Below the pieces are notes generated by a model. The model did not search any database, was not told the origin of the DNA, and worked only from the letters and a program-made list of their open reading frames with translations. DNA of 10,413 nucleotides, from contig DOTA01000358.1 in assembly GCA_003513015.1 (NCBI GenBank), positions 1,862 to 12,274 on the forward strand. The letters are read 5' to 3'. This document shows positions 6,810 to 10,413 of this stretch, piece by piece; within the stretch, counting starts at the first letter, position 1; every line of letters begins with the position of its first letter. Position numbers and translations under genes: made by a program. The stretch comes from Chloroflexota bacterium (GTDB lineage: Bacteria; Chloroflexota; Anaerolineae; Anaerolineales; UBA11858).

Positions 6810-7841
6810 CTACTCCGATAAAGTTTCACCGACCAAATCGCTGAGCAAACCAGCGACAAAGCGCACGGTGGAAATGGTATGAGCATACGACATACGGGTG
6901 GGGCCTAAAACGCCGAGCGCGCCAGTAGCCACGCCGGGAACTCCGTAACGAGAAAGCACCACCGAACATTCGCTGAGATCTTCCCAGGTGCCTTCGCCGC
7001 CGATCAAAACGTGGATGCCGCCGCTGGAGGGCGACAACACCGTTTGTGAAAGTAAATCTTCAAGGTGGGCACGCTGCTCCCAGAAACGTAAGGCACGGTG
7101 GGCCACGCCCGGTTCGGCAAACTCGGGTTCGGCCAATACGTTCGAAATACCGTCACGGTAAATCTCTCCGGCTAACACACTGTCCGATTGACGCATTTCA
7201 TCGGTGGTCAGGCGCAAAATATCCTGCTCCAGGGCATCGTCGCGCTGGTTGATGATGGATGCAATCGCTTCAGCATCTTTACCCTCGGCGATTTCGTTGA
7301 GCCAATTGGCTACCTGGCTCAGGCGATCTTGCGAGACTGGCTCAGCTAGCGCTAACATTTGCTGGCGCACTTCGCCGCCTTCAAAAACCAACACCATCAA
7401 AACCTGCCGCCCGCGGGTGGAGATCAACTCCAAATGCTTGAGACGGGCATGTTCCGGGTGCAATGAAGTGACCAGCGAGGCTGCTTGCGATTGCCGGGCT
7501 AAAATCGAGGCGGCCAGACGCATCCATTGATCATAATCATTACGCGCCTGATAAAACTGGTGCTCGATCGTGCGTTCTACATTGCTTGGTAAGGTTGTGT
7601 GGCCCATTAACTGGCTGACAAAATAGCGATAGCCTTCTTCAGTGGGCGCTCTTCCGGCAGAGGTATGCGGCTGCTGCAAATAACCGGAATCGGTCAGCGC
7701 AGACATCTCGTTGCGAATGGTAGCAGAACTATAATCGAGGTTATAAGCCTCCACCAATCGCTTGGAACCCACTGGTTGAGTTGAATCAACGAATTCCCGA
7801 ATCACCAACGCTAAAATGAATTTTTGTCTTTCAGTCAGCAT
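6810..7841 (-). CDS. hrcA: Heat-inducible transcription repressor HrcA
   Basis: HrcA represses class I heat-shock genes by binding the CIRCE inverted repeat; in studied bacteria its activity depends on GroEL. The 343-residue length is normal. The N-terminal winged helix-turn-helix shows ERQKFILALVIREFVDSTQPVGSKRL at 4-29 and the recognition region SSATIRNEMSALTDSGYLQQPHTSAGRAPTEEGYRYF at 38-74, the most conserved HrcA signature. The remainder is the dimerisation and regulatory GAF-like region. ATG 7841 lies 18 nt after a perfect CIRCE that follows a strong promoter, so the gene is autoregulated and heads the operon hrcA-grpE-dnaK-dnaJ. Its own ribosome binding site is weak (AGAGA at best), which may keep repressor levels low relative to the chaperones; that last point is inference. 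Confidence 0.98.
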   Translation of the reverse strand: MLTERQKFILALVIREFVDSTQPVGSKRLVEAYNLDYSSATIRNEMSALTDSGYLQQPHTSAGRAPTEEGYRYFVSQLMGHTTLPSNVERTIEHQFYQARNDYDQWMRLAASILARQSQAASLVTSLHPEHARLKHLELISTRGRQVLMVLVFEGGEVRQQMLALAEPVSQDRLSQVANWLNEIAEGKDAEAIASIINQRDDALEQDILRLTTDEMRQSDSVLAGEIYRDGISNVLAEPEFAEPGVAHRALRFWEQRAHLEDLLSQTVLSPSSGGIHVLIGGEGTWEDLSECSVVLSRYGVPGVATGALGVLGPTRMSYAHTISTVRFVAGLLSDLVGETLSE

Positions 7842-7859
7842 GTATCTCTGCCAATCTTT

Positions 7860-7886
7860 TTAGCACTCTCGATACACGAGTGCTAA
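7860..7886. promoter_or_regulatory. CIRCE operator (HrcA binding site)
   Basis: A perfect 9-9-9 inverted repeat, TTAGCACTC, nine bases, GAGTGCTAA, identical to the known CIRCE consensus. It lies between the -10 element and the hrcA start, 18 nt before ATG, within the expected 5' untranslated region, which is the standard position for HrcA repression. It is the only CIRCE I see in the window, so repression of grpE, dnaK and dnaJ must pass through this one site. Confidence 0.98.
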
Positions 7887-7899
7887 AACAACAAATACG

Positions 7900-7928
7900 A
7901 TTATACATTGGGGGAAAAGTAGAGTCAA
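7900..7928 (-). promoter_or_regulatory. Housekeeping sigma-factor promoter of the hrcA operon
   Basis: On the minus strand TTGACT (-35, 7928-7923) is separated by exactly 17 nt from TATAAT (-10, 7905-7900), five of six and six of six matches to the sigma-70/sigma-A consensus. Initiation is expected around 7892-7896, which puts the CIRCE operator just downstream of the start site. The -35 element overlaps the base of a hairpin by 2 nt. Confidence 0.9.
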
Positions 7929-7958
7929 GAAACCACCGATCCGATAAGCGGGTTTCTT
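7927..7958. other. Inverted repeat overlapping the hrcA -35 element
   Basis: Perfect 8-bp arms (AAGAAACC at 7927-7934, GGTTTCTT at 7951-7958) surround a 16-nt loop. It could form a transcript hairpin ending rluA transcription, but the minus-strand arm is followed by GACTC rather than a U tract, so as an intrinsic terminator it is poor. Its lower end shares two bases with the -35 hexamer of the hrcA promoter, so it could also be a protein-binding site. The role is unresolved. Confidence 0.45.
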
Positions 7959-7994
7959 ATAGAAATCTTATGGATTAGCGGAGGAATTCGATAT

Positions 7995-8017
7995 AAAAAC
8001 CATGGAGGGCGGTTTTT
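7995..8017 (-). terminator. Weak intrinsic terminator candidate after the RluA-type gene
   Basis: On the minus strand AAAAACC, a 9-nt loop and GGTTTTT form a 7-bp stem whose first base lies in the stop codon of the pseudouridine synthase gene. The 3' arm supplies five U residues followed by AUAU. The stem has only two G-C pairs, so termination may be inefficient; it is the only T-rich hairpin between this gene and the hrcA promoter. Confidence 0.4.
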
Positions 8018-8697
8018 TATGTGGTTGAGGCAATGAAACGCAATTGTGAAACCCCCAGGTTAAAATCATCTGGATAAGGCGCTTCGAAGGTGAGCATCTC
8101 CCCGGAGAACGGGTGCCAAAATGAGAGTGTGCGTGCATGTAACGCCAGACGCCCAATAAATGGTGAAATAAGCCCAGCACCGTAAAGCGGATCGGACAAA
8201 ATCGAAAATCCTAAATCAAACAGATGCGCACGGATTTGGTGAGTGCGGCCCGTGTAGGGGCTGGCTTCCAACAATGCAAACCCCGTATAACGCTCCAAAA
8301 CCCGAAACAATGTACGCGCTTGTTTACCTTCGCCAATGTCAACGGTGGTGCGGTTGCGCCGCCCCACATTGGCGCGCAAGGGCAAATCGAGAAGGGTATC
8401 ATCCCACTCGGGTTGCCCTTCAATGATGGCGTGATAAATTTTCGAAACCTGATGCGTAGAAAATTGAGTGGATAGGGCTTTGTGGGCCTCAGGGGTGCGC
8501 GCGAAAACCATGACCCCACTGGTCTCTTTATCCAGACGATGTACCACCCACAAGCGTCCATAAGCCGGTTCCAGAAGCCGCCCCAAATAAGGAACCGTAT
8601 GATCGTAGCCATCGGGGATCGAAAGCACTCCGGCCGGTTTGTCGATCACCAGCAAGTTTGAGTCACTGTGCAGAATTGTAGGTATTGGGTCAGGCAT
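8017..8697 (-). CDS. RluA-family pseudouridine synthase (short form, no S4 domain)
   Basis: A 226-residue enzyme that isomerises uridine to pseudouridine in rRNA or tRNA. Visible motifs are LLVIDKPAGVLSIP at 15-28, the catalytic motif VVHRLDKETSGVMVFAR at 51-67 with the nucleophilic Asp at 56, and SPYTGRTHQIRAHL in the second half, all typical of the RluA/RluC/RluD/TruC group. No S4 RNA-binding domain precedes the catalytic domain, so it resembles the RluA/TruC length class; the target base cannot be assigned. The frame is open back to 8757, but I chose ATG 8697 because the extension would be encoded by the terminator hairpin of the preceding degV-like gene, and because the conserved domain begins right after 8697. 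The ribosome binding site is weak (CAGG). Confidence 0.94.
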   Translation of the reverse strand: MPDPIPTILHSDSNLLVIDKPAGVLSIPDGYDHTVPYLGRLLEPAYGRLWVVHRLDKETSGVMVFARTPEAHKALSTQFSTHQVSKIYHAIIEGQPEWDDTLLDLPLRANVGRRNRTTVDIGEGKQARTLFRVLERYTGFALLEASPYTGRTHQIRAHLFDLGFSILSDPLYGAGLISPFIGRLALHARTLSFWHPFSGEMLTFEAPYPDDFNLGVSQLRFIASTT

Positions 8698-8717
8698 GGA
8701 TGGCCTGATTTTACACA

Positions 8718-8751
8718 CAAAAGCCGATCTGTCAAAGCAAATCGGCTTTTG
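8718..8751 (-). terminator. Intrinsic terminator of the degV-family gene
   Basis: Arms CAAAAGCCGAT (8718-8728) and ATCGGCTTTTG (8741-8751) form a perfect 11-bp stem around a 12-nt loop. On the minus strand the 3' arm ends in UUUUG with U/G-rich sequence after it, and it lies 36 nt downstream of the degV-like stop codon. The symmetric A/T ends mean it could also act on the opposite strand. Confidence 0.75.
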
Positions 8752-8786
8752 GCGCAATGATTATGATCTGGTTTCAGGTTGATACC

Positions 8787-9638
8787 TTACCCAGTGACAA
8801 CCCCAACCCCCACCAATCCCGCCCCGGAGTGAACCGAAAGCCCAGCAGATAGTTCCACGGTGAGGATTTCGTCTGGGCAGGGGAGTGCAATACGCAAGAG
8901 CGTTTCAAATTCAGCCGCGGCCTCGGGAGCTGCCACATGTGCGATCGCCATGCGTTCGATCGGTTTGCCATCAATAGCCTGCGCAACCAATTCAACCGTC
9001 CGCCCCCAGGCTTTCTTTTTTGTGCGCACCTTCTCCAGCATATCCAATTTGCCATCTTGAATGCTGAGGATGGGTTTGATATTAAGCATCCCCGCCATCC
9101 CAGCTGCCAATTGCCCCACCCGTCCGCTCATCGCCAGGTATTTGAGGGTTGCCAGCGCAGCATAGAAATGGGAGTGGGCTAACACATCTTGGGCCACTGC
9201 TAAAATTTCAGCCTGGGATTTTCCGGCCTGAGCAGCTTCTGCCGCAGCCAAAGCCTGAAATCCCTGCCCAATGGAAAGACTGCGCGTATCAACCACCGTG
9301 ATTTTGCGATCTGGCAGCGCATCCGCGGCAGTCACAGCGGCACTATAAGTGGCGCTGATCTCGCTGCTGACGGCAAAGCAGATCACTTCATCGACACCCT
9401 GGGCAAAGGCTTTTTCATAGGCTGTGATAAATTTTCCGGGCGCGGGAGCCGCCGTGGTCGGCAGGCGGCCTTCTTTATCGATGCGGGCAAACAAGGCGGC
9501 ATCATCGATATCCACCCCGGTTTCCAGTACTTCATCCCCAAAATGAACCGTGATGGGAACCTGCTGGATGTTGTACTTTGCAGCGATGGCGTTAGGCAGA
9601 CTGGCATCGGTATCCGTGATAATCGCTATTTTCGACAT
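8787..9638 (-). CDS. DegV-family fatty-acid-binding protein
   Basis: DegV proteins bind a long-chain fatty acid; the related FakB proteins present it to the kinase FakA for phospholipid synthesis. The 283-residue length fits. The N-terminus KIAIITDTDASLP corresponds to the family TDSTADLP motif, the ligand-contact segment reads LPTTAAPAPGKF at 59-70 (commonly TSxPSPGEF), the second contact is FAVSSEISATYSAA at 88-101 (commonly SSKLSGTY), and the C-terminus VHSGAGLVGVGV matches the HxGPGxLG region. ATG 9638 is fixed by a strong AGGAGA sequence 5 nt upstream; the in-frame extension to 9668 is not needed. No fakA is in the window, so a FakB role is inference only. The gene sits between the Fe-S oxidoreductase and a good terminator, and could be the last gene of that transcript or have its own promoter. 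Confidence 0.94.
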   Translation of the reverse strand: MSKIAIITDTDASLPNAIAAKYNIQQVPITVHFGDEVLETGVDIDDAALFARIDKEGRLPTTAAPAPGKFITAYEKAFAQGVDEVICFAVSSEISATYSAAVTAADALPDRKITVVDTRSLSIGQGFQALAAAEAAQAGKSQAEILAVAQDVLAHSHFYAALATLKYLAMSGRVGQLAAGMAGMLNIKPILSIQDGKLDMLEKVRTKKKAWGRTVELVAQAIDGKPIERMAIAHVAAPEAAAEFETLLRIALPCPDEILTVELSAGLSVHSGAGLVGVGVVTG

Positions 9639-9642
9639 GGTT

Positions 9643-9649
9643 TCTCCTA
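9643..9649 (-). promoter_or_regulatory. Strong ribosome binding site deciding the degV-family start
   Basis: On the minus strand TAGGAGA lies 5 nt before ATG 9638. It is among the clearest Shine-Dalgarno sequences in the window and favours this ATG over the upstream in-frame start at 9668, which has none. Confidence 0.85.
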
Positions 9650-9691
9650 AAGAATGGGGTTGGTTCAATTACACGGCATAACACCGCACAA

Positions 9692-9706
9692 CAGAAAACG
9701 TTTCTG
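9692..9706. promoter_or_regulatory. Possible operator palindrome upstream of the degV-family gene
   Basis: CAGAAA, ACG, TTTCTG is a perfect 6-bp inverted repeat with a 3-nt centre, 54 nt upstream of the degV-like start. It contains an AAACGTTT core of the kind used by LacI-family regulators, but no good promoter could be recognised next to it and no regulator gene is nearby. Confidence 0.25.
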
Positions 9707-9738
9707 CCAAACGCAATGCGCGCATTATCCGCTGCCCG

Positions 9739-10413
9739 TTATTCACCTTCCACCTTGATAGCCTGCCGCAGCACTTCGGCGGGGTGCAGCGCCTGTTTAC
9801 CGGTGCCATTGGCGATCTGGTGACGGCAACTTGTGCCCGCCGCCACAATGATCGCTTCCGCCTCAGCCGCGCGAATTTCAGGGAATAGCCGCCGCTCGCC
9901 CATCTTCTGTGAAATCTCATAGTGCTCGGCCTCGTAACCAAAGGCTCCTGCCATGCCACAGCAACCCGAATCCACCTCGCTGACCTGATAGCCTTCCGGC
10001 AAAGTTAGCGCCTTTTTGCTGGGATCAGTGCCTACCAGGGCTTTTTGCTGGCAATGGCCATGCAGCAGCAGATGGCGCTGTTGACAGGTGAAGGGCAGGT
10101 GCAGTCGATCTTCAGCCGCTAGCTTGCTGATGAACTCTTCGAAGGTGTAACACTGATCGGATACAAGCTTAACTTTGGGATCGCCCGGCAGCAGATGGTG
10201 GTACTCATCCCGCATGCTCAACAGGCAGCTCGGTTCCAGCCCGACGATGGGCAGCCCCTGTTCCGCAAAGTGATACAGCCGATCCACGGTGTCGCGAGCC
10301 GCTTTGCGGGCCTGCTCCACCAGCCCCTTAGAAATGTAAGGCCGCCCGCAGCATTTGTGGCCCGGCAAAATCACTTCGAAACCGGCCGCCTCGAAAACTT
10401 CGGTGGCTGAGAT
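9739..10413 (-). CDS. Fe-S oxidoreductase, C-terminal part with CCG domain (likely FAD-linked dehydrogenase fusion)
   Basis: The reading frame enters from the right edge and ends at TAA 9739, leaving 224 visible residues. These form the cysteine-rich (CCG) domain pair found in GlcF, GlpC, LutA and heterodisulfide reductase subunits. I see HKCCGRPYISKG at 19-30, GLEPSCLLSMRDEY at 58-71, LLHGHCQQKALVG at 116-128, DSGCCGMAGAFGYE at 148-161 and AAGTSCRHQI at 191-200. The combination EPSC...HGHCQQKAL...DSGCCGMAGAFGYE is typical of the large proteins that fuse a D-lactate/glycolate-type FAD domain to two ferredoxin-like clusters and this tail; the N-terminal parts lie outside the window, so the fusion and the 2-hydroxyacid substrate are inference. 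The gap to the degV-like gene is 100 nt with no terminator visible, so co-transcription is possible. Confidence 0.88.
   Translation of the reverse strand: MSATEVFEAAGFEVILPGHKCCGRPYISKGLVEQARKAARDTVDRLYHFAEQGLPIVGLEPSCLLSMRDEYHHLLPGDPKVKLVSDQCYTFEEFISKLAAEDRLHLPFTCQQRHLLLHGHCQQKALVGTDPSKKALTLPEGYQVSEVDSGCCGMAGAFGYEAEHYEISQKMGERRLFPEIRAAEAEAIIVAAGTSCRHQIANGTGKQALHPAEVLRQAIKVEGE

Noticed and set aside
9639..9738. Promoter for the degV-family gene
   Set aside because: TGTTAT and TGTAAT resemble -10 elements, but no acceptable -35 lies at 16-18 nt from either.

Overview
The window is a compact bacterial chromosome segment in which every gene I can support lies on the minus strand, so genes are read from high to low coordinates. 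The core is a CIRCE/HrcA-controlled heat-shock cluster in the order hrcA, grpE, dnaK, dnaJ. The sequence style (moderate G+C, the dnaK and DUF711-type proteins, an FAD/Fe-S oxidoreductase fusion tail) suggests Chloroflexota, probably Anaerolineae. That assignment is recognition by eye, not a computed placement.

Layout in transcription order. (1) From the right edge to 9739: the C-terminal part of an Fe-S oxidoreductase with two CCG cysteine motifs. (2) 9638-8787: a DegV-family lipid-binding protein with a strong ribosome binding site, followed by a good intrinsic terminator at 8718-8751. (3) 8697-8017: a short RluA-type pseudouridine synthase, followed by weak hairpins. (4) A textbook promoter (TTGACT, 17 nt, TATAAT) and a perfect CIRCE operator open the chaperone operon: hrcA (7841-6810), grpE (6807-6145), dnaK (5998-4076) and dnaJ (3978-2848). 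(5) Without an obvious terminator the same strand continues with prmA (2832-1921), a macro-domain ADP-ribose hydrolase (1851-1294), a SpoU/TrmH RNA methyltransferase (1202-435) and a DUF711-type protein cut by the left edge (428-1).

The chaperone genes form one functional unit: DnaK is the Hsp70, DnaJ delivers substrates and stimulates ATP hydrolysis, GrpE exchanges nucleotide, and HrcA represses the operon through CIRCE. The downstream genes concern ribosome and RNA modification and ADP-ribose chemistry, and may share heat-shock transcription by read-through.

The least explained signal is in the spacers. Three of the longer intergenic gaps (macro-trmH, dnaK-dnaJ, grpE-dnaK) are built of degenerate short tandem units with a strict period of 7 or 8 nt. 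In each gap the units appear in inverted orientation on the two sides of a 14-19 nt centre. Unit sequence and length differ from gap to gap while the architecture is conserved. I found no defence system, mobile element, CRISPR array, tRNA or rRNA. No stretch over 300 bases lacks a gene; the longest gap is 7842-8016.
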